Source: Hymenolepis diminuta (lineage: Eukaryota > Platyhelminthes > Cestoda > Cyclophyllidea > Hymenolepididae). From it: a stretch of 64,000 bases of DNA. Both the position numbers and the translations under genes were made by a program. Position 1 is the first letter of the stretch. The number at the start of each line of letters is the position of its first letter. Location of the stretch: the NCBI GenBank assembly GCA_900708905.1, contig CAADRB010000034.1:901734-965733 (forward strand). The letters run 5' to 3'. The notes under the pieces were generated by a model that was not told where the DNA came from, did not search any database, and saw only the letters and a program-made list of their open reading frames with translations. Positions 23,239-36,760 of this stretch are shown here, piece by piece.

Positions 23239-26200
23239 AACTAATTTGGTTAGTGGTATCTGGACTCTAAGTGTCGAACCATATGAGACGCAGTGACTTG
23301 AGTATGATTAACTTCCCCTATCGTTAAATGTGTCTCCTTTACCAATTTAATTGTAATGAAACAATATACTAAGATGTGGTCTAGTAAAGATGTGCTCCTT
23401 CTAGAAGGGGGAGGGGGTGTTCGGATTTTGTATGTTTTTATTTGGTCACAGTCAGCTTCGGTAGTGTAGTCTGTTTTATAAGCAGAAAAAACGGGCAGAT
23501 TGTGATTTTCTAGTAATTATCTAATCTACAGTTGCAAATAGTCTACAGTCGTTCCCTCCCATTATAGCTTTAATCATCCATGCTCTTTTAGTCTAAATTT
23601 GCATTCACGAAAAGTACCGACAAACAAGTTCAAAGATTTTGTTCGCCTAGAAAATAGCGAATGTTGACGTTGAAAGATTTATTAGAAGAAAAAATGTCAG
23701 TGAGGATTGTTTGAAGATGGTCATCATAATATGGTAGAGGATTAAAACAGTAATGTAATGCCTCCACAGGAATAGCCCTAGGTCGATTACTTTTCAGACA
23801 GCCTTCAGAAACTTGGATGAGGTAGTACAATTAAGCATCACTATGAGGACATGCATCGAACTATGAAGAAAAAAGAGTATCCAAGAACCCCAAATGACCT
23901 TAGGGAGGAAATAAATGAACAGAATAAATGCTATGAATTTATTAATGACAATTTTCATAAAACAAGGATCAACTCTTCAGTATATTCTACCCGTTTACGC
24001 CTTTTATACCGGTCAAAAACCCCACTTAAGCATCCAATATAACGTATTGGGAGCTACACACAATAACACAGTTAGAAATAGACGATACCTTCACTAAATC
24101 ACATCTTGGCATATCGTAGGAGGTTACAACTGTGTAAGTAGACTTCAATGACTTATTGGATTAAAAAGGGGAGATCAGGACAGTGTCCAGATTTCTGCAC
24201 GTCACAGTGCATTTAATTTCTTCAAAGTCACTATTGATATCTTACTGATAATATAGTATAATACAGATCAATTAAAATACCATATGTTTCAAAAGGGGAA
24301 TAATAAATAGGTAATTCCATTCGACCAAGTTTCTACAAGTAGAAGTTTATTTTAATTACCAGTATTTAAAGAAATATATAAAAATATAACATATTAATCA
24401 ATTATATTATTTGAAGGAATGAAAAGTTAAAAACGTTTTAATACTGTCATATCCAACATCAAAGGAAAGTTTTGTTAGATCGGAAATTGAAATTCCCCTC
24501 TACAGAATGCCTCACTCTCATGAACGAATGCCATTTCATATTGCCTATTAATAGAAAAATTATGATACATTTATGGCTTAACGTGCTGAGTCACCACTTT
24601 TAATTTCAACTTGATAAGCTCAAAGAAATGTCTCCTTTAAATATCTCCAAAAAAGTACAAACTTATCTTAGATGAAATAAGCGAAATGAGATTATAAAAC
24701 ATAATTGAAAAAAACGGATTGTGAAATTTTATCCATTTGCTGAGCCTATACAAAGGTGCCGAAAGGCCGGACTTGTGGAGAGACCCTTTAATTATTAAAG
24801 CTCTCTCAAAAGTACTGAAGTTCATAGTACTGTTTAAGTAGGCAAGTATTAAAGAGTAGAAATGAGTGTGCAGATGCAAATTGAGAACTGACAGCTTTGA
24901 GTGCTCAAAAATGTAGACGACAACCTAAATCTAAGCTGTCATTCGATGATTTCTTTGCATTCGATAGAAAATTACTTTCCGATGTTCATTTCGGATAGAT
25001 TTCAGGCATCACATCTGATGTTGGATTTGCGTTCCACCATTCTATATTGACTACTGCCGCTGCTGACTGTTTCAATCATAGGCATGATCCCAAACCCACT
25101 GGAATCTTCCGTCATTCACTCTGGATAGAGGAGAGAAAAACATCGAATCTGTAGTACGCACTTGATGACACATAAATGTGCTTCTCCGGATTTTTAGGCA
25201 ATAATTGACAATGGACGCAAAGTCAGTCGACCCATCTCAACTTTTTGCATTTCATTCTCAATCACGATTGACGCATTTCTTTCAACCCTTCAATTTCCTT
25301 TTCTAATCCATCTTCATAACCATCTTATTCATTTACAGTTGTCCGATGTACATGTGATCCAGTTTAATTCTTAATCTTCCCATTAGGGAAAGACTGTTGT
25401 ACTTTGTTAGGTCTTAGGAGTATCTCTAAGTCCAAGTGAGTAAGTTAAGGCCATATTTTAAAATGCACGCCATCTCCTCTTACTTTAAATCTCATGGGAA
25501 CCTAGTGCTCCAATATCTTTCCCTTGACACATTTAAATAGGTGCAATTGATGATACCAGTTCGTAGCCCTTGCAACCGCACAATGTGCACCAGATCCATT
25601 ATTCCTTACTCGTCAAAAACTCAACCAGCGAAAAGTGTTAGCTACTACCAGCATAATTTGAATATTTTATTAGACGGAAAATTTGTCTCTTTCAGAGTTA
25701 AAATGTTAGGAGAAATCTTGTTATTAGTAATTAGAATAAAATGATCTTCTGTTGCCTTAACCAAAACCTTTTTAATCCACCTTTTTGTAATTCAAGAAAA
25801 ATCAATCTCTATTTATAAAATATTCATTTATATTGTCTCTTATGCTCGCATATATTGATAACAGATACTGAGGAGTGATAACATTGTCTATTTAAATTAC
25901 TTGAATTTTATTCTACTTAGCACTTTTCCAGCTCAATTGGTTTTTTTCTTGAATTCTTGAATGTGAGTATGGAAGAATAAGTCAAGTACTTTTCAAATCT
26001 TATGATGGTGAAGTTTGTTAAACCTCAGTAAAGCCATTGATTAACATGTTTTCTTCTTCCTATATTGCCGATTTCTTAGTATTAATGGATTCAATAGTAG
26101 AGTAAGTTTGAAATATGTGCCATGGCGATTTCTATAAACATTCAATGATTAAAGACCCAACTCCGCATGAATCAGTGGAGGTATACACTTATCTTGACAC

Positions 26201-26631
26201 CAGACTGTGACTAACATACCACTGGGAGCAAAAGTTTTCCTAAAAAGTGATTATTCACTCGGTGATTCAACTTATTTTGGCTAGTTGAATGTCTAATATA
26301 ACTACTGATCCATCACTTCGAAATATCTCCCTCACTACTGCCGGGAATTTCAGGAGTGTTTTTCTGAAGTCTTTCGTGTATCCTCTCTTTCACACGATTT
26401 CACAAACCGTTAATATTGCGATCTGGCATATGACGATGCCTCAGATAATTAAGAACTGCTTCGAATTAGAAGTAAACGTTTTTTATGTATCTCAATAACC
26501 TACAAGAGTGGTAAATATTCTACTTATAAGTCTTTTTTGGCCGTCTATTATGATGATATTTATAGCTCCTAAGAATATTTATGCAAGTGTTTACCAAGAC
26601 TCATAATGGGTAGAGTGACATCATGAGAAGG
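23239..26631. other. Intergenic DNA, no gene seen
   Basis: Several short open frames are present, none with a motif or flanking splice sites that join into a longer product. A run of G at 23404-23418 is the only notable composition. Confidence 0.5.
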
Positions 26632-26745
26632 TCGAATTCTGCGAACCCTTTATTTCCAGACTTAGCTCTGTGAGGTGCAGTGAATGACATCAAACCGGTG
26701 ACCAATGACTTTGCAGGCGAATACTTTACCTGCTGTGCCACTAGC
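26632..26745 (-). repeat. tRNA-derived SINE-like element, copy 5
   Basis: The minus strand shows both Pol III boxes in tRNA spacing: A box TGGCACAGCAGG, then about 35 nt later CCGGTTTGATGTC as the B box. The tail ends CGCAGAATTCGAC. Confidence 0.7.
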
Positions 26746-29699
26746 ACACAAGAGCATATTTGAGAGTCTTATTAGTGTATCGGCTAAACAAACTCATCCG
26801 ACTCCATTTTGAACTTTTTAATGGACACTGGGGACTCGTTATTTAACAAACCTGAGATATATCTTATTTGGTTCAGCTTATCCATTAGTAGCTGAATTTC
26901 AGCTCAAAGCTGAACTAACGGTATTCTGTTTCACTAATCAAAACCCGATAAGTGACGTTTAACGACCTTTAATCTTTGGCGCAACGTTAGTGATAACACA
27001 AACTGCTTTTACCCCTCCTCCTTTTCCGTCTATGCTATAAAAAACATGTCATGTCGTTACTTATCGGCTATGTAGAAGTTGCGTTAGTCACACAGGAATT
27101 AGAAACAAGGGTTCAAATAGCGTGAAACTAATATGCTGCTAGCAGTGGAATGTGAATGTCGGAGAAATTTTGCTACTTCGGTTAGTGCTAACAACTGTCA
27201 GCTAATTACTGGGAGACTGGCCCACCCAAAGGTAAAGTATTTCGTAAAAGGTGAATAGAATTCCTGAAAGGAACTAGACCAAAGCAAACAGTTGCAATCA
27301 ATTCGGTGAACTGCGTTTTGAACAGTATTCATTATTCCAATTAGACTTAGTGGACTGATTAATGTAAAAGATGCTGGAAGACTCCAGTGCCCCAAGTTAT
27401 TTTGTAAAATATACTCTGAATATTCTTAATATCATTGTTAGCCCTCTGAATAAAATATAGACATGAATGAAAATACTATAGAGCCTTCAAACATTATTGA
27501 GAAGAAAGACTACCTTAATTCTACGTAATAGATAAAATCACATTCAGCTATTATTTCACCGACTAATATTTACCATAGTGACTGGTCGGTCCAGTCTTCG
27601 GATGAATACCGACAGAGTTTAAACCCTTTATGCCTAGAAAAGGGTTGGATCATCAAAGTGTCAGAGAACGCCATTTCGTTGTATTGGGATAAATCCAAAT
27701 GTAAAACGAATGATCTTCCTAATGGCTACAACCAAAGAACCATTTTTTTCAAATCAGAAGACCAAAACTTGTTTGGAAACTGGAAGTGTATTTGCCAAAG
27801 ATAAATAATATTTTCCCCAAACAACTCTCATACGTTTAAGAGACCTTAACGTATGCAAAACAAATATCAGATGCTGGACAACGTCATGACCGACCAAAGA
27901 GTTTGTCTCGAATCCCAAAGACGGATGTCTCATATTTCGATGGGAGATGCTATAGCCAGCAGATATTTATCACCATCTAGCGATTAGAAATGATCGACTG
28001 GCGATAAGATCTCCACTACAGCGTTCACAGGCGGTCCCGCTGTGTGTTTGTGTGTTTAAACATAGAAACCTAAATGGGTGTCTATCATCACGCCGAGACT
28101 CCGACAACGAGACGTGGCTGACTTCTAACAAAGAAATGTTTTTTATATAAACCTAATTTACTTATAAATAAATCGGGGGTGGCTTGTCTGCCACCTCCGA
28201 ACTGATCCGGCGACGTGAGTGACTTGACTTATTCCCTCTATTTGATCGATGTGGCCCCGTTATTGCAGTATTATAAAATGAGAATGAGACAGACGACTGA
28301 ATAAAAATTAAGACTTATATAGAATTTAAGACAAACGAGGTGTACGAATAAATATATCGTCCAGCAGCATGTAAGAATTTTTGTTGAAAGCATTGCCTTC
28401 GTCGACTTTTCTGATGGGCACGTTTCCGCTAAGTTATCTGATAATAATTCCGACTAATTATCCTATGTTGTATTTAGGCTAGCAGTATCGGACGCCTTTT
28501 GAGAATCAGCAACTTTCCCTTTTCGTCATGTATGCCCCATTTGCATCTCTAATCAAGCGTGATTGACATCATGTTATAAGATCTGTTAGAGATTGACGTT
28601 TTTCCTCTGGAGTCTTGTAGGGTTTCGTACGTAGTTCCCAATACGTTAGATCATGGAGTCGCCCTTATGAGGAACTCACATTTTCTTAACCTTCCAGCTG
28701 ATCCGAGTTAACCAGCGTGGTGACCGTAGACTTAGCAACCGTAGAAGTCGGTCACTGCACCATTGGTACACATATTGTAATATATGTTTCCAGTGCTATT
28801 AATTTGATAATTCAGACAATCAGGCTACAGTTAAATGATCGAAATTAATCAAATGCTTACAGATTTAACTGCTCTGAGCTTTACTTAGTCACTCACTTTT
28901 CAAATAAATAAGCACTCCTTAATAACACCAAATAAGAGGTGGGAAAATTAACGCGTAGTATGAGATGTTGGGACAGCTACTTAATGAATTATTTAACGGA
29001 TTACACAAGTACTTTGAAATAAAAATAGTGAGACAAACTTTTGTGATCAATTCCCAACACTTTGAACCATCAAGTGATGTGAACTGAAAATCCACTTTTA
29101 GAATAAAGTCACTTCAGCTAATTCTAGAACTTTCATGTTAAACCCACATTTTTAAAGTCTTTTTATTTCTTGTGCCCTCCTACAAAAAAGAAAAGTTCGC
29201 ATTGCTGAATTTTGAGGTTGATGATTAGCACGAAAGGTAAACCCCTTTTTTGAGGGATTTTCATTCCAAACGAAAACAAGGTGAGAACGAAACAATATAA
29301 CATTATGCAATTCATATATATTTGACATCAAAAACGACGAAACCGTTAAGAGATGAGAGCATTTTAAAAGTAGACAATCAGAAGAGTTCACGCCAAAGAT
29401 TATATAAACTTCCCTAATACCTCTGACTTTCCATCCTATCATAATTTTTCCACTATGGATTAACTTTCTTACATAGTTTTTCTCATGTTTAGAAGTTTTT
29501 CCATAAATAAAAGTTGCTAAATTATTTCCCATTTTATCAAGGAATCAAGGTCCACTTACTTGCATCCATTATGTTTGTGCATTTTCAGATGTATTCTAAA
29601 ACCAAGAAATGTTAAACTATGATTTTGGAAAGATAAGGAAAGGAAAACTTCATCTATAAACGACCAGTGAGATATTCACCTATCTCACTCCAACTGAGC
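26746..29699. other. Intergenic DNA with two weaker SINE traces
   Basis: Two minus-strand stretches resemble the SINE head: 27876-27960 (GGGATTCGAGAC B box) and 28690-28760 (GGTGCAGTGACC head, GGTTAACTC as degenerate B box). A 126-residue open frame on the minus strand at 29532-29152 begins MGNN, but has no recognisable domain and lies in AT-rich DNA; I do not call it a gene. Confidence 0.45.
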
Positions 29700-29960
29700 T
29701 TAGCCCCTCAGATGTCTCATGTCAAAAGGGTCTTAGGGATGTAAAATGGTAAATCACGACCCCAGCTCTGGACAGTAATATTTAATAAGTATTCTCTTCT
29801 CCCTTTGCTAATTTCAGATCAATGACATGGGCTCTGTTTGATCACCTTTCGATCAAAGAGACTCAATAATGCTCTTAGAACCTCACTGATTTGGTTTATA
29901 TACTTATAAATTAATTTGAATTACAATTAATGAGCTATATGAATAGGTGGTGTGTTTTCA
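29700..29960. repeat. Dispersed repeat family R3, copy 3
   Basis: It aligns with copy 2 through GTCTTAGGGATG, CCCCAGCTCTGGACAG and a TCTCTTCTCCCTTTGC block in the same order. Diverged. Confidence 0.4.
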
Positions 29961-29989
29961 TTAAAAAAAATACTGTATAATATTTGTAC

Positions 29990-30320
29990 TCCGTAACAGG
30001 GAGACAGGAAAAACATTAACCTCGCTCCCAAATTCTCATCCTGTCTCTCACGCTTTTATGTTGGTAAAAGGGCGAATGCTAGGCTGCTAGCTATCGACTG
30101 ACTAGCTTTGCTCTCCCGGCCCAATCACAAGTCATATTTACTTAAGTGTCACTCGCTATAAGCATCCACACTCGTGCGTGCCTAAGTTCGGCCGCTACTC
30201 CACTGTGATTCATACAGAAGCATCATTCCTACTATAGTTAGCGGCAGTTGGCTGGCAGGATGAAGGGCTACGGGCGGCCTGCCTGCCTGATTCATAGCCT
30301 GCCATTTAAATGCTCTCACG
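29990..30320. other. Higher-GC patch without coding signal
   Basis: GC is clearly above the surroundings, with several CG dinucleotides, tandem CCTG units (CCTGCCTGCCTG at about 30280) and a CCCAATCACAAG that also occurs near 3568 in the ligase promoter region. It could be a promoter or enhancer, or an old repeat. No open frame or exon fits. Confidence 0.35.
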
Positions 30321-32299
30321 GATAGAGACTATTAAGTACTGTTATAATTGTGTTTTTGTTCAAATTCCTCGTGGACTAATGCATTTTTTTCACTCCCTTG
30401 TCATGTGTGGTAATTATTATGTGCGGCTAATTAATAACCTGAATTAAGTAAATAATATTTAGGATCTATGCCCTGAAATTACATTGCATGAGACTAATAA
30501 TGAGATTTATTGACAAAGGTGTGTCTATTTATAAAGATGGGATGCAGTACACTAATCGGTCAAGCGGATGCATAACCATAGCTGTGAGAAAAAAATTGGA
30601 AGGAGTAGGGAGATTCCGTCCAATAGACTTTGGATCTTTAATTTCTCTCTTCTCAAATAGGAAGAATATATGTCATCGCTTTTTCAACAGATAATCTGAA
30701 GCGACTCGCATTGAACTCGATGTCATCGTTGAGGATGACCGTTTGATATATGGAGTTTCAAATGTCCTTGTATTTATAAGACATAAATCAAATGGAACTT
30801 GAACACTGGGATTCCCCTTGTTGATCATTGCACCTGAAGAACAGTGATGTCGTCGATAGTGCATGAGCATTGCTTTCCTTCCATGGAACACTATCATACT
30901 GTTAGCAGCCTCCGCCCTATTTATTTTTGTGGATACAGAGACAACATATCCATGGATTATATTTTGGAGTAGACAAACGGAATAAACTTGACGATAGAGG
31001 AAAACAATCATACTCAGCTCTCTTTGTCTAAATGGCAGTTTTTCATGCTGCCAAATACCGACAGCCTAGACACCACCGTATCCACAATCAATTAGTACTT
31101 TTGAAAATCATAAGTCGGACGGCAATCATCTCTTTGGTGATTGTTTTATGCTTTCCCAGCACTTTCCAGGGTGCAATTGTGAAGTTTATGTGGGTAGCAT
31201 TTGTTTTTTTCACTGTTTATTAATATACAGATGCGAACATTGCGAGGTCGATTTTTTCAAATGGCTTCGCAGAATACTGATTCGGGAAAAAATGGTGACA
31301 TGTAACAAAAATTGCCCTATTTTGTCCTCTATAAAATGCGGAAGCAATTTACACTTTGGAATTCGTTTTGAAAAAATTTCCCATTAAGGATAGCGGTATT
31401 AAATAATTGTGATTGTAAATTGTAGATTGTATTTCCACCGAAATGTCAAGTATTTCATCTCTATTTCAGTTAAAAGTACATTTAAGCTGTCAGGGGTCGA
31501 AAGAGGATTGAGGGTCTTGATAGAGATTACAATGTGAGTGTTGAATGATAAGGGTTTGTTCTGTTATTATGGTCAAATCTTTGACACTGTGAGAAATAAA
31601 AAAAAAATTTGATATAGTGTTTCAAGCAAAATTAGGATCTTTTGCCTGATTTTGAGCCAACAGGAGGGATTTTTCCTATGCAACTCGTCAAGTCCCCTCG
31701 AAATCTCGCATTATGTTACTCTTTCTTGACCAATAACAATCGTGATTAGCCATTTTAGGTAATTTCGTGACCTTCGACCTGAGAGAATTGAGTGACTAGC
31801 CTCAGATGCGCAAGTGTGATGTCGTTGCATATAATTTGTTCGGTTCAGTTTTAGATAAACTTAAAAATTTTTTCTTAAAATATAGGTATCACATTTATAA
31901 TTCTATTTTTGAAAAGTAACATTTCAGCCGCCATTCCATCAGTCGTCATAAGAGTTATGATTATCATGACTGTATGTACTCGAACTCATCATGTAGTGAA
32001 CAAAAGCAAACATCCACCAAAATTGGGCCAAAAAAATATATAGACGCTATCATTATCAAGGAGAACTTTTGTAAACTCTTTCAAATTAGCCTGCTACAGA
32101 AATGCTAAAATCTCTGAAATGGCAATTCACTGATCATCAACGATAGTACATTATAAACCAGATAGATTATCTAATTAGATAACACGCAAGTGGAAATATT
32201 GGTCCGACAGATTAAAGCCCACGGAAATGCAGAAAAAACTTTACTTTTATTGTGGTAAGTAATGTTGAATAAGAGGAGGTAAAAAGGGGAGCGCCGAGA
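30321..32299. other. Intergenic DNA, no gene seen
   Basis: Open frames of 112 residues (minus, 31011-30673) and 63-79 residues (plus, 31032-31387) overlap each other on opposite strands and show no domain. I see no splice structure to join them. Confidence 0.45.
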
Positions 32300-32465
32300 T
32301 AGTTAATTTGATTTTCATAATTGGGTTATAGAATATTCAGTTGATGGGCAGCTGAATGTTTCACGTTCCAAAATTCAAGTGTCGTGATTACTGATGAAAT
32401 TTTTATTCACAATTTACAGTACTTATTGACCGGTCGTTTTATTAAGACTATAATTATACACAGCT
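32300..32465. repeat. Dispersed repeat family R2, copy 3
   Basis: It is the closest relative of copy 1 (TTTGATTTTC, ATAGAATATTCA) and shares TACTTATTGACCGG with copy 2, so it links the family's two halves. Confidence 0.55.
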
Positions 32466-33229
32466 CACAGAGCGGACGGACAGATATCGAACCTCTTTTA
32501 GTTTCAACGACTGTTCAGGGTTATCTACTGACTTTAAATAGTTTAAACAAGAAATTATTTAACTGACTTATTTAATGATTTAATATAAGTGACATTTTGT
32601 TGACAACAGGTTGATTCATATGATTTAAACAACGAACATGTGAATATTCCTACAGCTGCTACGTGATTGATGACACATCAGTTCACCTGTGGAGGCTGTT
32701 TTGGTGGTATAATTGATAGTTCGTGGCTAGTGCATGTACACAAACTCATGTTTATATTACATTAATATCTAGAATTTTAGTCAACTGGTACAAATATCTC
32801 ACTCTCTCTGGCTTGTTTGAAACATTCTGTTTCCTGAAAAACCGAAATTATCGGAGATTACTCGTAAGTTAATCATAACATTATTGGGTGTATGATATAT
32901 TAGACTAAATTAGGTAGGGGGTTGGAAGTAGGCAGACGGCCTTGAGGACAGAAAGAATATAGAATCGCCGTATCTTGGCCATTAGACGAAAGTGCTTGCT
33001 TTCTTATAGCAATTGACGATTTTTTCATTCTAAAAAATAGAGGCTTAAACTTTGATCACTTCGTACGTATGTGTGCTTTCTTCTACCGTCAGAAAAAAAT
33101 AAATTGGATGAGATTAAGAAAATATAAATAAATACAAGCCTTCACTCTTGAAAAACTCATATATTCGGTAATCCTTACTACTTACCCTGAAAGCTAAGTT
33201 CTAACCGAACTATCTCGAAAATTACGAGG
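32466..33229. other. Intergenic DNA, no gene seen
   Basis: AT-rich, nothing recognised. Confidence 0.5.
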
Positions 33230-33420
33230 AATGAAACTTTTATGACAAAGAGGTCCTATCTGCAACTGAAACAATGAAGAACTCGTGGTTTCGAAGCTGA
33301 ATGCCCTCCTATTAGTAAATATTTTCTATTGTAAACTATAAATCCCCTGTTAAATCGTATTTGCGATACAAATTTGATTTCAAATGGACTTAATGAAAAC
33401 CAACTCACAAAAATTCATGC
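33230..33420. repeat. Dispersed repeat family R3, copy 4
   Basis: Shares TTAAATCGTATTTG and TCAAATGGACTTAATG with copy 2, about 30 nt apart in both. The 5' part is diverged. Confidence 0.5.
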
Positions 33421-35279
33421 TATCATGTCGCCATGATTACCTTTCAGTAAACTTTGCGTAAAATATTGTTTACTGTTAAACACTAATAAAGATCAAAATG
33501 ACCTTCTAAAGATATGAACAGTACTTTTCTTGAAAGGGATACTGTAAACAAAGAAAAAGTCTTAAGATTGGAGAAGGAAAGATAAGAGAGAAATTACTAC
33601 GAAATAATTTGATAAGAGATGTAATCGAGAAGGAGTGCAGTGACTCAGGTTGCGATAATAGTTCATTCTAGTATTTTTGTCAACTTTGAATATTTCGCTA
33701 CCTAGTATGACTCCTATGTGTTTCTGCAATGATAAGATTTAATGCAAACTATGAATGTAATCTGCCAAGTCGCAATATCTTATACTTAAGTGCATATGTT
33801 GTGTCTATTAGTGATTATAGCAATTTATCATTTAGAGATGGGATATCTCTCGCGTTTCTCAATCTCTACCGGTTGACCGTCATTTTTCCCACTAGAGTAT
33901 TCCTCTACTCTCAAATAATTTCATACCACTAATTTTCCATAATATTATAGCAAAGACCTTTAGAACTTTGAATCACCAAAATCTAGACACCTTGTATTTT
34001 AATACTACTATTGTTATGCTGAGTTACGGCATGAAAATTTTGAATGGGTGATGATAGTCACTTATTTTTCAATGTTTCCAAATGAGCAGGAGTGTCACAT
34101 CTTTCTGAATCATACATTTTTGGTAATTTATCAAACACCTTAGCGAAAAATAAATAATACCCAGAGCATCAATTTTTGTTTGATTACATCCGTAAAGAAT
34201 GGATTCTTGTTTATGATCACTTTTTTCCTTTTGACGATCCCACCCACTGTAAACGTTTCCATAAATCATTCATAAATACTTGTGGATATTTCCATTATAA
34301 AGCGTTTTTTTGACGGATTATACCTTGCCAAGTGAAAAATGGGTTGCTTTTGAAAACAATAAAGAATAGATTTCATTATGGAAATAATAATCCGAATGCC
34401 ACCTCTCGCTAAACACCTGTTTTGCATCCACCTGCAGTTGCCCTAGCTATTATCAATTTGCACAATTACAAACTCTCATCGGAATTGTTTTCAGTATGAA
34501 ACGCAGTTCCCTTTATATACAACTTACTCATCAAAGTTGCTGGAAGACCACCAGGTGTAAATAGTGCTCTATGCCAGAGCTCAAGTACAAGCTATCATCA
34601 CCAATCGAATTGAAGGTATCTTCATGACGGTTAGTCCTTGTGTTTCCACCCCTCATTAACTTTAATCCAAATCCCCAAATTCTATATAAATAGATTCTAT
34701 TCCAAATAAGTATTATAAAATTTAGTCCTCCTTTTAATAACCTCTGCTCTGAATAAATCTCTAAAACCATGGTAGTCAATGAGAATAGTGGTCATAGATG
34801 GCAATAGCCAACCCTCACCATATATGACATTATAAATTGGCTGAATTCTCCCTTTATAGTATTTATTCACTCCATTGTTTTAATTCGTTCATTAAACAAG
34901 GAGTGCAAAGATCTCAATAACTTATTTACTTAGGCGAAGGAAAGCAGAATCGGGGATTTCCGTCTTGACACTTGAATTTCTGCACGATTCGATTTACTAT
35001 TAATGTCTTCATGCAGAGAAATATTCTAAAAACCAATTTGAACAAAACTTTAAAAAAGGCAGAAAAAACTATGCTAGAGAGCCTTTTCCGTTTGTATTTT
35101 ATTTATTTCATACTGCACAGATCCGTTTGAATTTATCTGAGAGCAGACGTACACATACACTAGAATTCGCCAAATATAAGCGACTTGATGACAGTGTTGA
35201 CACTGTTGATTCAAAGTTCCATTCTAACTGGGATACTCGTTTGTAGTTTTTCTGGGACTTTACGACTTTAGATTACAGT
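33421..35279. other. Intergenic DNA, no gene seen
   Basis: AT-rich DNA without a supported exon. Confidence 0.5.
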
Positions 35280-36760
35280 CAATCAACACATCGGCAATAA
35301 CAAGTCTGAGAAATAAGGCCTTCGACTAGTGATTCGGCTAGTAGGAGGTAGTAGAGGAAGGCAGTGTGGCTTACATACACAATCACACAAAGGGAGAGGA
35401 AGAGTAGTAAAATTGATGACATTAGGGAGTAGAAGGGGGGGGAAGGTAGCAGCCTATAAAATTATTTCCATGACTACATGGTACAATCGTAGTTATGGTT
35501 ACCGACAAAGGTCTTTCTTATAACAATGCCGCTGCAAATTCACTAAAACATCTCACAAGCATACGCGGCGGCAAAATTAGCTCTGGACGTACTTATTAAA
35601 TTATTGCCCGTTTTGCAGTTGCTGTTGCTACCGCCTTAAGGCATTTCCGCACTGCATAATGAGTTGATATATTCCGTCTTTCAACAGTTATCGCGTCAGA
35701 TGACGATAAAAGGGAGAAAGGTCTCTATGCTAGACTGAAAATTTAACCCATATCAGAATGTTTAGAATAAATGTGGAATGAAAAGAATAGTCCAATTATG
35801 AAGAGACAGATAAACCGAGATGATATGATCAACAATCCAGCTTGTTTAGCACTTATTAGCCAAGGTGAGGGAAAGAAGTTAAAAAAGAAATTTTGAGAAG
35901 GTACCTGAAAACGGTGAACAGTAAAGAAATCCAGTATCGGTAAAGAGCAAAGGATCGTGCAGAGGCAGGAAATAAAGTCTGGCATTAGTGGAACTTAAAA
36001 AATTTGATCTTTTGCTTCAGGCTTTCGTTTTTTGAGAATAGTTTACTGATTCATATTCTAATGATCAAACTTAAGGACTTGTTTCCCGTGTGGAGTCATT
36101 TTCGTGGAGTCTCTACCTCATTGACCAGGTGATTAATTGAGATGGTTCATTAACCACCTCAGATAGATTTTCCTTCTTATGGCCAAGGCCCAGGAGATAA
36201 TTAGAACTGATATGATTTAAAAAGCGGAATTTACTAGGAACCACTCAAGGTGAACTCTTTTAATGAACCGATTTAACCATATTGTTAGATAAGCGATGAA
36301 CATCATAGATATGTGCTCAATCAACAATTGAGCTCCAAATCCGTAAATTAGGGCTTTGGAACATTAGGATGCGAAGCATTGACCTTGTTGAGGTTGGAAT
36401 AATAACTAACAGCTAACAACTATTTCTGAAAGTAGAACACAAAGAGTTGCGTAGGGCGACGTGCGCTGAATAAACCACGAGGGGAATTTGAGTAAGAGAC
36501 AAGAGAGGGTGGAGAACAAAGAAGGAGGTGTAGGCGTCTACGCGTGGTGTAGAAAGACAAATATAGCATAGTCACTCGGGCAAGTCTGCGTGTGAGGGTA
36601 TTAAACGGGACAGTTATTGAAAAGGGGGAATCGATAAACGCCCTTAGATTTGACGGGTAGGCGACACAAAGGCATCATTGCAGCTTCGTGAAAGAAAAAC
36701 CGAAGTACTTTCATTGTGAATGCGAATAAAGAGTAATTTCGGCAATACATAGGGAGCCTT
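35280..36760. other. Patches of higher GC and purine-rich DNA
   Basis: Two stretches (about 35290-35720 and 36330-36760) are richer in G and CG dinucleotides than their flanks, with a G8 run at 35435-35442. I could not build a spliced coding frame in either. They may hold distal regulatory DNA, a non-coding exon or an old repeat. Confidence 0.3.

Noticed and set aside
29152..29532. 126-residue minus-strand frame starting MGNN
   Set aside because: It has a possible myristoylation start but no domain, a composition like random AT-rich translation and no neighbouring exons. Kept only as a remark.
30673..31387. Cluster of 60-112-residue frames on both strands
   Set aside because: No recognisable domain, conflicting strands and no exon joins.
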